Assembly (NCBI RefSeq): GCF_018614975.1
Contig: NZ_JAGGNR010000057.1
Coordinates: forward strand, 1 to 64,000
DNA from: Paenibacillus polymyxa
GTDB lineage: Bacteria > Bacillota > Bacilli > Paenibacillales > Paenibacillaceae
Length of the DNA stretch: 64,000 bases
Reading direction: 5' to 3'
The notes under the pieces were generated by a model. It had not been told where the DNA came from and searched no databases. It saw only the letters and a list, made by a program, of their open reading frames with translations. Every line of letters starts with the position of its first letter. Position 1 is the first letter of the stretch. The translations under genes and the position numbers were made by a program. Below are positions 18,356 through 26,027 of the stretch, one piece after another.

Positions 18356-18945
18356 TACGCCCACACCTCCAGTTCATTCCACGTCAAGGACGCGGCATCG
18401 AGTTCGTCCCATGTCATCTGTTTGTCGTCCAGATCATTCCAGACCAGATAGCGATACTCATATTCCACGGCCATATGGGCCGGTTTCAGTTCTTCAATCG
18501 CCCGTTTCAGATCATCGATATTGGGCGGGATGCCCATCGTATCCACAAAGCTCACCGTAAAACTCCACGCTTCCGGCTGAAACTTTACATCCACTTTGCC
18601 CCCGGCATACGCCTCAGCCACATTCGCAACCTGTCTCCCCGAAAACTTTCCGGCACCACGCAGCTTCGACTCCACCACGGCACGCCTTTGTTCCACAGGT
18701 TTGAGACGATCCGTCTCAATGCCAAGCTCCTGCTCCCAGAAGTTCAGCCCCCACGTCGCTGTACGAACAAAAAACTGCTCCAGCGTCTCATCCAGCGCCT
18801 GGTACAGCAGATCCATTTCTGTGCCTTTGGCCTGCATATCGGCTTGCATTACACGAGAAGTCTCATAATACCTGGGCAAATACGAGAACAGCTCCCGCCC
18901 TTTCTCACTCGTCAGTCCAACATTTACAGTAGAAGGAGCACTCAT
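18355..18945 (-). CDS. xkdU: Baseplate/tail protein XkdU (YmfQ, DUF2313 family)
   Basis: About 196 residues, starting MSAPSTVNVG after a GGGAGGGG site. Typical family segments are LFSYLPRYYETSRVMQADMQ, LDETLEQFFVRTATWGLNFW and WEQELGIETD. The C terminus ends in three short W-containing repeats (YLVWNDLDDK, MTWDELDAA, LTWNELEVW) which are conspicuous. In Mu-like and PBSX-like phages this protein lies between the baseplate J protein and the tail fibre and links the two. Order here is the same. Confidence 0.88.
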   Translation of the reverse strand: MSAPSTVNVGLTSEKGRELFSYLPRYYETSRVMQADMQAKGTEMDLLYQALDETLEQFFVRTATWGLNFWEQELGIETDRLKPVEQRRAVVESKLRGAGKFSGRQVANVAEAYAGGKVDVKFQPEAWSFTVSFVDTMGIPPNIDDLKRAIEELKPAHMAVEYEYRYLVWNDLDDKQMTWDELDAASLTWNELEVWA

Positions 18946-19090
18946 GCCCTGTCCCCTCCCTTCCTTGCACATCAATATGGAGCGTCTCGCTCACCAGCTT
19001 CAACTCAGATCGGCGTACTTCTCCCAATCTTTCTTGGTCTCCGCACTCCAAAACTACTTCCTCATCCACCATCTGCCCAACACTACTCAT
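18905..19090 (-). CDS. Possible small overlapping gene between xkdT and xkdU
   Basis: A 61-codon frame starting MSSVGQMVDEEVV whose ATG overlaps the xkdT stop (CATGAGTAG) and whose end overlaps the beginning of xkdU in another frame. It fills the 137-base gap between these two genes, which are otherwise tightly packed, and its N-terminal part is acidic and free of low complexity. No family likeness; the C-terminal third overlaps xkdU and may be only chance. No strong ribosome binding site beyond coupling. Confidence 0.3.
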   Translation of the reverse strand: MSSVGQMVDEEVVLECGDQERLGEVRRSELKLVSETLHIDVQGREGTGHECSFYCKCWTDE

Positions 19091-20222
19091 GCACATCCAC
19101 CGCCCCCAGCACGGCGACCTGACTCGCGGTCATCTCGATATTCTGGTCACTCACACCGTTCACGGTAAGCTCCGAATAGTCGATGATGGGCGGGATGTCC
19201 AGCAGGATTGCGGCAATACGGGTGTAACGAACGAGCGGATCTGCAAAAGCCAACTGTTTCAGATAGGCGGTCACCCCGCGTTCGATCAATGCCCGTACAT
19301 CAGCGAGTGTCGCATCACTTGCCAGCGTCAGCTTTACCTGAATATTCATTGGAACTTCCTCAGCTGGCATCACGGACACCACTGGCCCCGCCGGCGCAAC
19401 ACCTTCACCCTGTCCATCCTGCGTTGGATCAACGTACTTCTGAACTGCCGCTACCAAATCGCTGCCCGCAGCACGCTTGTCCGTGTCGAGCAGATACAAT
19501 CCCACTGTGCCCGGACCCTGCCACAATGGAATAACTCGCGTTGCACCTACACCTGGTACCTCACTGGCCCATTGCATATATTGCGATTTGTTACCGCTTG
19601 TCCCTTGGTTGCGGACTTTGGCATAAAAACGTTCCAGCAGCGCCGTATCGGCCTCAATATCTGCGCCGCCTTTGATCACATCAACATTCGTGACAGAAGT
19701 TATGCCACTCACAGGTGTAGACAGCACAGTTACCGTTCCCGCAGGCACATTGCTCTCTTTTCCGGCAACAAGCGCACGCACGCCTACCATCCCGGAGCCC
19801 TCTGCATCCAGTTCCAAAAGTCCCACCGTCTCATATTCGAGCGAAGCTTCACTGGACACCTCATCTGCCAAAGTAGCCACGACCGTTCCCGCAGGCACCA
19901 CTTTCCCCGGCGTACCCATGAACCTCACCGAACCCTGTGCCGCCACCGCAGCTCGCCGCGTAAGCCCATGCTCTCCTGCTCGCAGATCCAGCTCTTCCGA
20001 ACGAAAATTCGGATCACTACTCGCAGCCGTACTTGCAAATCCCCGCCGAAGTAATTCCTGCGCCCACAATGCAGCCTCAGACAGCATAAATGCAACCGGA
20101 GCCTCCGCATCCCACAAGAACGAACCCTCTGACTTATCCAGATCCGCGGGCAGACGATCCAGCATGCGCTGCATAATCTGTTCCTCCGTCTGGTCCTCCA
20201 AATAACGCGGAATCTCAGCCAT
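19083..20222 (-). CDS. xkdT: Baseplate J-like protein XkdT
   Basis: A 379-residue baseplate wedge protein of the Mu gp47/PBSX XkdT family. The N terminus (EEQIMQRMLDRLPADLDKSEG, then FLWDAEAPVAF) is characteristic, followed by GEHGLTRRAAVAAQGSVRF and the VTNVDVIKGGADIEADTALLERFYAKVR segment typical of Baseplate_J. The C-terminal part (RYTRIAAILLDIPPIIDYSE) is also standard. A GAGGTGA site precedes the ATG, four bases after xkdS ends. In contractile tails it connects the hub to the sheath-initiating wedge. Confidence 0.93.
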   Translation of the reverse strand: MAEIPRYLEDQTEEQIMQRMLDRLPADLDKSEGSFLWDAEAPVAFMLSEAALWAQELLRRGFASTAASSDPNFRSEELDLRAGEHGLTRRAAVAAQGSVRFMGTPGKVVPAGTVVATLADEVSSEASLEYETVGLLELDAEGSGMVGVRALVAGKESNVPAGTVTVLSTPVSGITSVTNVDVIKGGADIEADTALLERFYAKVRNQGTSGNKSQYMQWASEVPGVGATRVIPLWQGPGTVGLYLLDTDKRAAGSDLVAAVQKYVDPTQDGQGEGVAPAGPVVSVMPAEEVPMNIQVKLTLASDATLADVRALIERGVTAYLKQLAFADPLVRYTRIAAILLDIPPIIDYSELTVNGVSDQNIEMTASQVAVLGAVDVHE

Positions 20223-20226
20223 CCCG

Positions 20227-20682
20227 TCAGATCACCTCACTTTCCAGAATAAACATCTCTTCCTGCACACTCGCCACCCGGCACGAGAACATACACTGCT
20301 CCCGATTCCAATCAAACGTAAACTGGTCTACCGAATCCGTGCGTGGATCAGCCAGCAACGTCTCTGTCACCATCCGGGCAATCTCACTTTCGATCACTCC
20401 CCGGCTGTCACCCTGCCCCACCAGCTCCTCCAGCTCCGACCCGTAGTTTCGAGAATAGATCACATGTCTATACCGCGGTGTTTTGACGGCCTTAATGCAC
20501 CACTGCACCCAAGCTTCATGTCCACCAGCCGCAGCGACTTTGCCACTTGGGGTCAGCACAAAATCCCCTGCATCGTAATCGAATCGCCAGCTCCGTCCAA
20601 AGCGTACCTCTTCCGAAGCCACCCCCGACAGATCCTCCTCATCTCCCCATACCACACCCGTTTCCGGGAACAAACTAGGCAT
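20227..20682 (-). CDS. xkdS: Baseplate protein XkdS (DUF2634, gp25-like)
   Basis: About 151 residues starting MPSLFPETG behind AAGGTGGTG; a GTG two codons earlier is an alternative. The pattern SWRFDYDAGDF ... VLTPSGKVAAAGGHEAWVQW and YRHVIYSRNYGSELEELVGQ matches the DUF2634/gp25 lysozyme-like wedge protein that nucleates sheath assembly in contractile tails. It overlaps the xkdR end by 8 bases and is followed four bases later by xkdT. Confidence 0.9.
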   Translation of the reverse strand: MPSLFPETGVVWGDEEDLSGVASEEVRFGRSWRFDYDAGDFVLTPSGKVAAAGGHEAWVQWCIKAVKTPRYRHVIYSRNYGSELEELVGQGDSRGVIESEIARMVTETLLADPRTDSVDQFTFDWNREQCMFSCRVASVQEEMFILESEVI

Positions 20683-21085
20683 GCGCACTCACCACCTTAC
20701 ACAGCACCACAATGTCGTTACCGCCATTCACCCGCATCGCCAGTACGCGATCTCCCGCCTTCAATCCCTTACCAAGAGACCACACCGCTTCTTCCACTTC
20801 CTCTTCTTGCAAAAGAAACCGTCCCGTGCCCGTCGCTGCGCCGTTTGCCACGTCAGGTATACCGGAAATCGCGCCAGCAGCCTCGCGCTCCGGCAGTCTA
20901 AGCGTGCCCGGCAATTCGGCCACGAGATAATCCTGCACTTCGTGCTTAAAATCATCTAGCTTCACGCCGGAAGAGGTCATCGTACCCAGCACTGCGCCCA
21001 TGCCGCTTACGGCCTGACGGGTCTGTGTACTCATCGCGCCCCGCATGACGTCGGCAAAATGCCCATACGGATCATCTTTATTCAA
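20675..21085 (-). CDS. xkdR: Tail protein XkdR (DUF2577 family)
   Basis: A 136-residue protein of the XkdR family, found next to the hub gene in PBSX-like tails. It starts with TTG (MNKDDPYG) directly after a GGAGGTATTACC site that is itself the last codons of xkdQ, so the two are translationally coupled. Recognisable is GLKAGDRVLAMRVNGGNDIV near the C terminus, a small SH3/OB-like barrel that may help build the needle or hub. Specific function in the particle is not settled for the family. Confidence 0.87.
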   Translation of the reverse strand: MNKDDPYGHFADVMRGAMSTQTRQAVSGMGAVLGTMTSSGVKLDDFKHEVQDYLVAELPGTLRLPEREAAGAISGIPDVANGAATGTGRFLLQEEEVEEAVWSLGKGLKAGDRVLAMRVNGGNDIVVLCKVVSAHA

Positions 21086-22064
21086 GGTAATACCTCCTTT
21101 TTACCAGCTCCGCCGTGCCCAGCTCCAGCGTCATCGTTCCTGGGCCAGCAGACAGATCACGGCTGACCGACATGACGATTAGTTTCAACCCTTTTAACAA
21201 CACTGCGTCCCCGGCGCGAATCGTATTCACATCCGGTGCAGAGATCGTAAAGGTCTCCTGAATACCCGTCAGACGGCTTTTCGCCAGCTTCTTCGCGGCG
21301 GTTGCCGTTTTCACCTGATCGTCCTCGATCAGCTTTTGCAATGTGCCCAGTTCTTTCACACCATTCTGCTCCATCGCGAGCACTTTGGAAGGAACTTCTT
21401 TACCACTGCCAGACTCAGACGCTGCCATCACTTTAACTTTGGTAACCGCCCCTTCGAGCGTACGCATCTGGGTCAGATCAATTAGTCGATCCAGCTCATA
21501 CACCTTTGCATTACTTCCGACCTGGAAGAGCTGCAACCCGCCGGGTGTCATCCGTGGATGGTACATTTCCCCGCCAGACTTGGCCGTTTCCTTCAGATCG
21601 GCAAACATCATCGAAAAGATCGTCTGTGACCGATACACGGCTTTTCCCAGCTTTGTCTTGGTTTCCGGCAATGTAGCGTATGGAATCTTCCACTCTTTGG
21701 CGTAGGTTTTAAGTCGCTGTGTGGCAGTCTGATCCTTCGGCAGCAGGAACTCGTCCTCCGATTTTTCCAGATAAATCATCCGGTCGTACACCGTGAGGGA
21801 CAGCCGCTTGGTGCCGCTGTTCGAGCTTTCCACCTCCCAGATGACCGCAGGATGCAGCAAGTGAACCATCGATTTTTCGCCAAAAGGAACCCCGCTAATC
21901 CGCACCGCCATGCCTGGTGAGATCGAAGGCAGACCGGAAGATGCAGACACTGCCAGCCGGATGTTGGCCTGATAGGCAATCTGGTCGAGCGAATCCTTCA
22001 GCGTAATCGTCTCCACCAGCTTGGTGATGTCATATTTGTCGTCGACAATGACCTTGTAGGTCAT
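21078..22064 (-). CDS. xkdQ: Baseplate hub protein XkdQ (gpD/gp44-like)
   Basis: A 328-residue hub protein. The N terminus MTYKVIVDDKYDITKLVETI and the KLGKAVYRSQTIFSMMFADL segment fit XkdQ, a relative of Mu gp44 and T4 gp27 that forms the trimeric hub through which the tube docks on the needle. The start overlaps the xkdP stop by four bases (ATGA) and its end overlaps xkdR. The C-terminal RAGDAVLLKGLKLIVMSVSR stretch is typical of the family. Confidence 0.9.
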   Translation of the reverse strand: MTYKVIVDDKYDITKLVETITLKDSLDQIAYQANIRLAVSASSGLPSISPGMAVRISGVPFGEKSMVHLLHPAVIWEVESSNSGTKRLSLTVYDRMIYLEKSEDEFLLPKDQTATQRLKTYAKEWKIPYATLPETKTKLGKAVYRSQTIFSMMFADLKETAKSGGEMYHPRMTPGGLQLFQVGSNAKVYELDRLIDLTQMRTLEGAVTKVKVMAASESGSGKEVPSKVLAMEQNGVKELGTLQKLIEDDQVKTATAAKKLAKSRLTGIQETFTISAPDVNTIRAGDAVLLKGLKLIVMSVSRDLSAGPGTMTLELGTAELVKRRYYLE

Positions 22065-22729
22065 GGCATCACCAGCTTTTGCCCGGGTTTGATCCGGTTT
22101 GGATCACTCCCGATGATCTTTGCGTTGAGCTTGTAGATCTCGTTCCATTTGGAACTGCTGCCCAGCTCAAGCTTTGCTATTTTGGACAGAGAATCGCCAG
22201 ATTTGACGGTATATGTCTTGCTGCTCTTTTTCAGATCGGTACGCGAACCTGACTTGCTCGCGGATGCCGCAGAGCCCACCTTCTCCACCTTGGAATCCCG
22301 CCATGTGCGCAGGGTCAGGTCGAAGTAAATATCTCCGCTCTCGCCGCCCCGGAAGGTCGTATTGTGCGAGATCAGATATACCGGTACATTCACCCCCGTG
22401 TTGGTGATGATGAAGCGCAGTGGTTTTTTTGATACCAGAAACGTATTCAGCATATTCATCGCTACCCGGGGATCTGGAAAATCTTTTTCGTACATGCAAT
22501 AGGACGCATCATACTCTTTGGGAAAAAAAGAAGAGAAGGTGATCTCCTTCACCTTCTCCCCCTGCGCAAAATCAAACTCGCCATGCTCCAGCATATGAAT
22601 CGTTTCATACCCTTTGGAACGTGAGATCGTAAACTCTTCTGGATTCACCGGAAATTGAAACTTCGTTTTCCCATCGATCAGGGTAAATTCCATTCTGATC
22701 CCTTCCACGTTATCTTCAAATACAGACAT
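22061..22729 (-). CDS. xkdP: LysM tail protein XkdP
   Basis: A 222-residue protein. Residues 1-150 are the XkdP/gp53-like tail domain (MEFTLIDGKTKFQFPVNPEE and GETIHM-like SKGYETIHMLEHGEFDFAQG); residues 170-220 form a LysM domain (KTYTVKSGDSLSKIAKLELG ... IKPGQKLVMP) that binds peptidoglycan or positions the hub. A GGAGGCC site precedes the ATG. The order tape measure - XkdP - XkdQ is exactly that of PBSX. Confidence 0.93.
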   Translation of the reverse strand: MSVFEDNVEGIRMEFTLIDGKTKFQFPVNPEEFTISRSKGYETIHMLEHGEFDFAQGEKVKEITFSSFFPKEYDASYCMYEKDFPDPRVAMNMLNTFLVSKKPLRFIITNTGVNVPVYLISHNTTFRGGESGDIYFDLTLRTWRDSKVEKVGSAASASKSGSRTDLKKSSKTYTVKSGDSLSKIAKLELGSSSKWNEIYKLNAKIIGSDPNRIKPGQKLVMP

Positions 22730-22747
22730 ACACGGCCTCCTTTCTGC

Positions 22748-24502
22748 TTAGGCCATAATCGTTTTTCGGTTTTCCATCGCACGGCGGAACTCGCTCGTAA
22801 TCCGTTGTCCGACCTGCTGGGTGACAGCATCGTAATCAATCGCATTTTCGCGCACGGTCACCTGCACCGCGCCTGGTGGAATATTGATCGCAATCTGATT
22901 GGTAGTTTCAGTTTTGAAATCCTTCAAGTAACCGGACAGACTGCTCATCTGGTCTTCGGATATTTGTACCGTCATCGTGGACGATTTTCCATTCGTCTGC
23001 GCGGCACCGTTACCAAGCGCCATGGCTTGGTTCTGCATCATGCTTGTACCCATGAAGCCAGCAGATGTAGGTTGACCGACCTTGCTGTTCATATATGCAG
23101 TTGGGCCTGTCATGGTCAGTGCCGGTGGAATATAGGCAGGTGCCATCTGCGGCCCTGTTGGTACTTGCGATGGTGCAGCTACTGTTGCTGCCGAGACCGT
23201 CTTTTCTTCTTTTTTGGAACCAAAGCCAAAGAAGCTGGATATGCCATCAGTGATATTTTTTGTTTTCTCAGAGACGTAATCCGCTGCACCCGACAATGCA
23301 TCCCCTACACCCTCGGTAGCGCTAGACATAAAGTTTCCAATATCCTTCGCTTTGTCTCCAATCCAACCGCCTGCTGCACTTCCGGCCCAACCACCTACTG
23401 CACCACCAACCCATGTCCCGATGCCAGGCAAAAGAACGCTACCGATGGCGCTACCAATCGCAGTACCTGCTGTGCCGCCAATCATGGAACCCACTGCTCG
23501 GCCACGTTCTTCAGGTGGTGCCGTCGCTACATTCGCCACGTCAGCAAGCATGCTGATGGGTCCGAGAAGCCTTTTGGCACCTTTGGCAAAGCCACCACTT
23601 AAATTATCCATCAATCCATTACCAGCCAGCATGTCGGTTAAAGATCCCAATCCACCATCCGCAAATCCTAATCTACCGCCTCCTCGTATTCTTCTACCCC
23701 CTCCCCTATTACGGTTGCGATCGGCCGAAGGATTTGGAGTATCAGGTACAGGATTGGGTACTGGTGATGGGCCCCGGTTCGAACGATTACTAGACCTTCT
23801 ACCACTTCGGTAATTTCGTCTTCCACGATCTGATCCACCACCATCCGCATTCGGTGAACGAACTCTACGGTTTTTGCCCATCTTTCCACCTGTGCAACAG
23901 CAGCATTTGGATGCTGGACTTCTGGTTGGATCTGATGCAGGACTCTCTTCTTTTTTCTTTTTGAACAAATTGATAAATTTACCAACTTTATCAATGATGT
24001 TATCAATTGCATCGTTAATATTGTTAATGATTTCAGCTACACCAGAAACTTTTTCCCAAAAGCCTTTTGTTTCTTCTTCCTTCGTCGCATTAGTGATATT
24101 TTTGTTATTTTGAATCACGACAGCCATAGTTGGACCCGAAGCTCCTCCTTTACCCATCGCCACTTCGATCTTCTGCCGAACCTCAAGCGATACTGTGCCC
24201 GAAGCCGTAACCATCTGGTCCCTGAAACTGTTCAGTTTCGCCCAAGCGCGATCCAGTGCCGGACTCAGCTTATCAATCAACCCAATCGTCGGTGTAATTC
24301 GTAGCCTGCTGATTCGCACAGCCATACTATAAATATGCTCCAGCCTTCGTCCGGTCGTTCTCAGCTCATTATTCACCTTGATCAGACTCTGATAACGAAC
24401 TCTGCCCAATCGTTCCGTTGAGCGTTGAATCTGATCCAGGTATCGAAGGGTTGTCCGCATTTCTGCATTCGATTTGGATAGACCTACAATCATTTCTGCC
24501 AT
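22748..24502 (-). CDS. xkdO: Tail tape-measure protein (XkdO position) with tetracysteine segment
   Basis: A 584-residue protein between the tail chaperone and XkdP, the place of the tape measure that sets tail length and fills the tube. The first ~160 residues are helical (LDQIQRSTERLGRVRYQSLI); a Lys-rich segment leads to KCCCCTGGKMGKNRR near residue 200, then a disordered Arg/Ser/Asn/Gly/Pro tract. A Gly/Ala-rich hydrophobic stretch (GSMIGGTAGTAIGSAIGSVL, GGAVGGWAGSAAGGWIGD) around 345-400 is typical of tape measures and could insert in membranes. The C-terminal ~110 residues are again helical. It is shorter than PBSX XkdO, implying a short tail if length scales. Confidence 0.8.
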   Translation of the reverse strand: MAEMIVGLSKSNAEMRTTLRYLDQIQRSTERLGRVRYQSLIKVNNELRTTGRRLEHIYSMAVRISRLRITPTIGLIDKLSPALDRAWAKLNSFRDQMVTASGTVSLEVRQKIEVAMGKGGASGPTMAVVIQNNKNITNATKEEETKGFWEKVSGVAEIINNINDAIDNIIDKVGKFINLFKKKKEESPASDPTRSPASKCCCCTGGKMGKNRRVRSPNADGGGSDRGRRNYRSGRRSSNRSNRGPSPVPNPVPDTPNPSADRNRNRGGGRRIRGGGRLGFADGGLGSLTDMLAGNGLMDNLSGGFAKGAKRLLGPISMLADVANVATAPPEERGRAVGSMIGGTAGTAIGSAIGSVLLPGIGTWVGGAVGGWAGSAAGGWIGDKAKDIGNFMSSATEGVGDALSGAADYVSEKTKNITDGISSFFGFGSKKEEKTVSAATVAAPSQVPTGPQMAPAYIPPALTMTGPTAYMNSKVGQPTSAGFMGTSMMQNQAMALGNGAAQTNGKSSTMTVQISEDQMSSLSGYLKDFKTETTNQIAINIPPGAVQVTVRENAIDYDAVTQQVGQRITSEFRRAMENRKTIMA

Positions 24503-24526
24503 TTTTTCACCTCCTGCCTTATATCG

Positions 24527-24670
24527 TTATCGATTCATTTGCGAGGTGATCGCTGACATTTCCTCTTCCGAGAACGCAATCAACAGCGAACGCTCCCCGC
24601 GTGGCAAAGACCAGAACTCTCCGGGCCGGAGATGATGACGCACCCACATGTGATACAGGAACGTGGTCAT
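24527..24670 (-). CDS. Second frame of the tail assembly chaperone, reached by -1 frameshift
   Basis: A 47-codon open frame (MTTFLYHMWV ... SQMNR) between the chaperone and tape-measure genes. Read upstream of its ATG, the same frame stays open through LIHSGG back to the slippery heptamer of the preceding gene, so it can be appended to that protein by a -1 slip. There is no good ribosome binding site for the ATG itself. G/GT-type tail chaperones in long-tailed phages make exactly such a pair; the short extension with an LRPGEFWSLPRGER-type core binds the tape measure in the known systems. Confidence 0.8.
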   Translation of the reverse strand: MTTFLYHMWVRHHLRPGEFWSLPRGERSLLIAFSEEEMSAITSQMNR

Positions 24671-24684
24671 CCCGCCGGAGTGAA

Positions 24685-25119
24685 TCAGTTTTTTAGGTCT
24701 TCAATCTCCACACCGAAGCCGGACAGCTCCAGCACTTTATCACCTACGGCATCCAATTCACCAGCGAGCAGCATACGACGTACCGCCTGTTCGCCACCAG
24801 ACAGCTTCATACGGCCGGTAATACGTGTGTCACCCCAGCCGGACAATTCCAGGCTGCGGACTTTCAATTTCACGGTTGCTTCAGAGATGAGCAACGCGTT
24901 AAACGTTTCGGTATCCACCTTTTCCTCGGTGCGGCCTTTGGTCGTTTTTCGAATCGTACAGCGTTCGCGAATGTGATCCACTTTGGAGGACGTCAGTCCA
25001 CGCAAGGTCAACAACAGATCCAGACGCTGAATGCGCACATTCTCCTCTGGCAAACGTTCTGCTGCTTCAAACAACTGATCCAAAATCTGTTCTTCGGACA
25101 TATTTTCATTCATACTCAT
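24685..25119 (-). CDS. xkdN: Tail assembly chaperone XkdN (zero-frame product)
   Basis: A 144-residue protein of the XkdN family, the tail chaperone that escorts the tape measure during tube polymerisation. It starts MSMNENMSEEQ behind GGAGA. Recognisable features are RLDLLLTLRGLTSSKVDHIR, an acidic C terminus (SGFGVEIEDLKN) and its place between the tube and tape-measure genes. About 5-30 percent of ribosomes may shift at the terminal heptamer in comparable systems; the efficiency here cannot be known. The longer product would end at 24527. Confidence 0.88.
   Translation of the reverse strand: MSMNENMSEEQILDQLFEAAERLPEENVRIQRLDLLLTLRGLTSSKVDHIRERCTIRKTTKGRTEEKVDTETFNALLISEATVKLKVRSLELSGWGDTRITGRMKLSGGEQAVRRMLLAGELDAVGDKVLELSGFGVEIEDLKN
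24688..24694 (-). promoter_or_regulatory. Programmed -1 ribosomal frameshift site A AAA AAC
   Basis: The minus strand reads CTA AAA AAC TGA in the zero frame: a perfect X XXY YYZ heptamer (A AAA AAC) immediately before the zero-frame TGA. After the slip the frame continues CTG ATT CAC and on through the 47-codon downstream frame to TAA at 24527. Position (end of the tail chaperone gene, just before the tape measure) and sequence both match known phage frameshift sites. Confidence 0.85.
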
Positions 25120-25162
25120 TGGACGTTATCTCCTTCTTGTTCACATTTGGCAATCATAATGT

Positions 25163-25307
25163 TACACTAGCCACTCCGATGACAGAATAAGCTTCCGATC
25201 GCTGTTATCCCCAGATTTTTTGATTCCCCCTCTTCAAGGGAAAATCCGGGGATAAAGGCGAACGCTCCGCTTCTTCACGTTATTTCTGTCCTCTCCGTTA
25301 TCGTGCA
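25163..25307 (+). repeat. Palindromic MITE-like repeat, copy C
   Basis: Located between xkdN and xkdM. Left end TTACACTAGCCACTCCGATG, core TTATCCCCAGATTTT ... AAAATCCGGGGATAA and right end TTCTGTCCTCTCCGTTATCG. No gene is disrupted. Confidence 0.87.
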
Positions 25308-25335
25308 GATACTAAATTTGCTTTAAGTAGACAAC

Positions 25336-25363
25336 AAAGAGACCGAGATCATCTCGGCCTCCA
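25336..25363 (-). terminator. Weak terminator-like hairpin after the tube gene
   Basis: Minus strand GAGGCCGAGA pairs with TCTCGGTCTC across a short loop and is followed by TTTGTTGTC, 13 bases after the xkdM stop. The U tract is interrupted, so partial termination or mRNA end protection is more likely than a full stop. Sheath and tube genes lie upstream of it; lower-copy tail parts downstream. Confidence 0.55.
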
Positions 25364-25375
25364 TTAAAGTCCTTT

Positions 25376-25783
25376 TTAGTTCGCCACAATCGGATTCAGC
25401 AACTCAAATCCTTCAAACGTAAAGCCCGTTTCCTCCGGTACTTCCTCACCAGCTGTCCAGTTGGCAAGCTGGATTTTGTCCACCATGCAACCTTTCAGCA
25501 AGACACTCTCGTGTCCATATGATTCAGGGTCGTTCAGCTTGGAAATAATCTCGAATTTGGTGAAGCCGCGCTGGATCATATCCGATGTGACTTTGTAGCC
25601 GGTCATCGTGCCTGTTCCTTTTTTTGCGCCATTTTTGTGCACCTTCCAGTCGTTACCAACTAGATTCAGCTCACGCTTTTCAATCTCCACACTCGCTTCC
25701 AGCTTGTTAATGTTCGTCTGCCACACACCATCGATATGCAGTTGACCATGGGTACCGAGAATTACTCTTGAAGCATCCAACAT
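25376..25783 (-). CDS. xkdM: Tail tube protein XkdM
   Basis: A 135-residue inner tube protein of the XkdM family (contractile tails). MLDASRVILGTHGQLHIDGV at the start, KRELNLVGNDWKVHKNGAKK and TGYKVTSDMIQRGFTKFEII are the family's conserved strands. GGAGG precedes the ATG. It is encoded right after the sheath gene, separated by repeat copy D, as expected for the two major structural proteins of a contractile tail. Confidence 0.94.
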   Translation of the reverse strand: MLDASRVILGTHGQLHIDGVWQTNINKLEASVEIEKRELNLVGNDWKVHKNGAKKGTGTMTGYKVTSDMIQRGFTKFEIISKLNDPESYGHESVLLKGCMVDKIQLANWTAGEEVPEETGFTFEGFELLNPIVAN

Positions 25784-25820
25784 ATATTTTCCTCCTTGGG
25801 TTGGTTGAACTAATAAATAT

Positions 25821-25967
25821 TACACGGTATAACTCCGCAGTCAGAACAATCTTCCGATCGCTGTTATCCCCAGATTTTTTTGTTTCCTTATCATAAAGGG
25901 AAAATCCGTGGATAAAGGCGAGCTCTTTGCTTCTTCAGATTTTTTCTGCCCTCTTCGTTATCGTGTA
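25821..25967 (+). repeat. Palindromic MITE-like repeat, copy D
   Basis: Between the sheath and tube genes. Its ends show the clearest terminal inverted repeat: TTACACGGTATAACTCCGCA on the left and, read inward from the right, TTTACACGATAACGAAGAGG. Core TTATCCCCAGATTTTTTTG ... AAAATCCGTGGATAA. Confidence 0.87.
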
Positions 25968-26027
25968 AAGCATCAGTTCAACGTATAGTAATTATTCTAG
26001 AAAACGGTTCTTTCCTTTCACACAACC

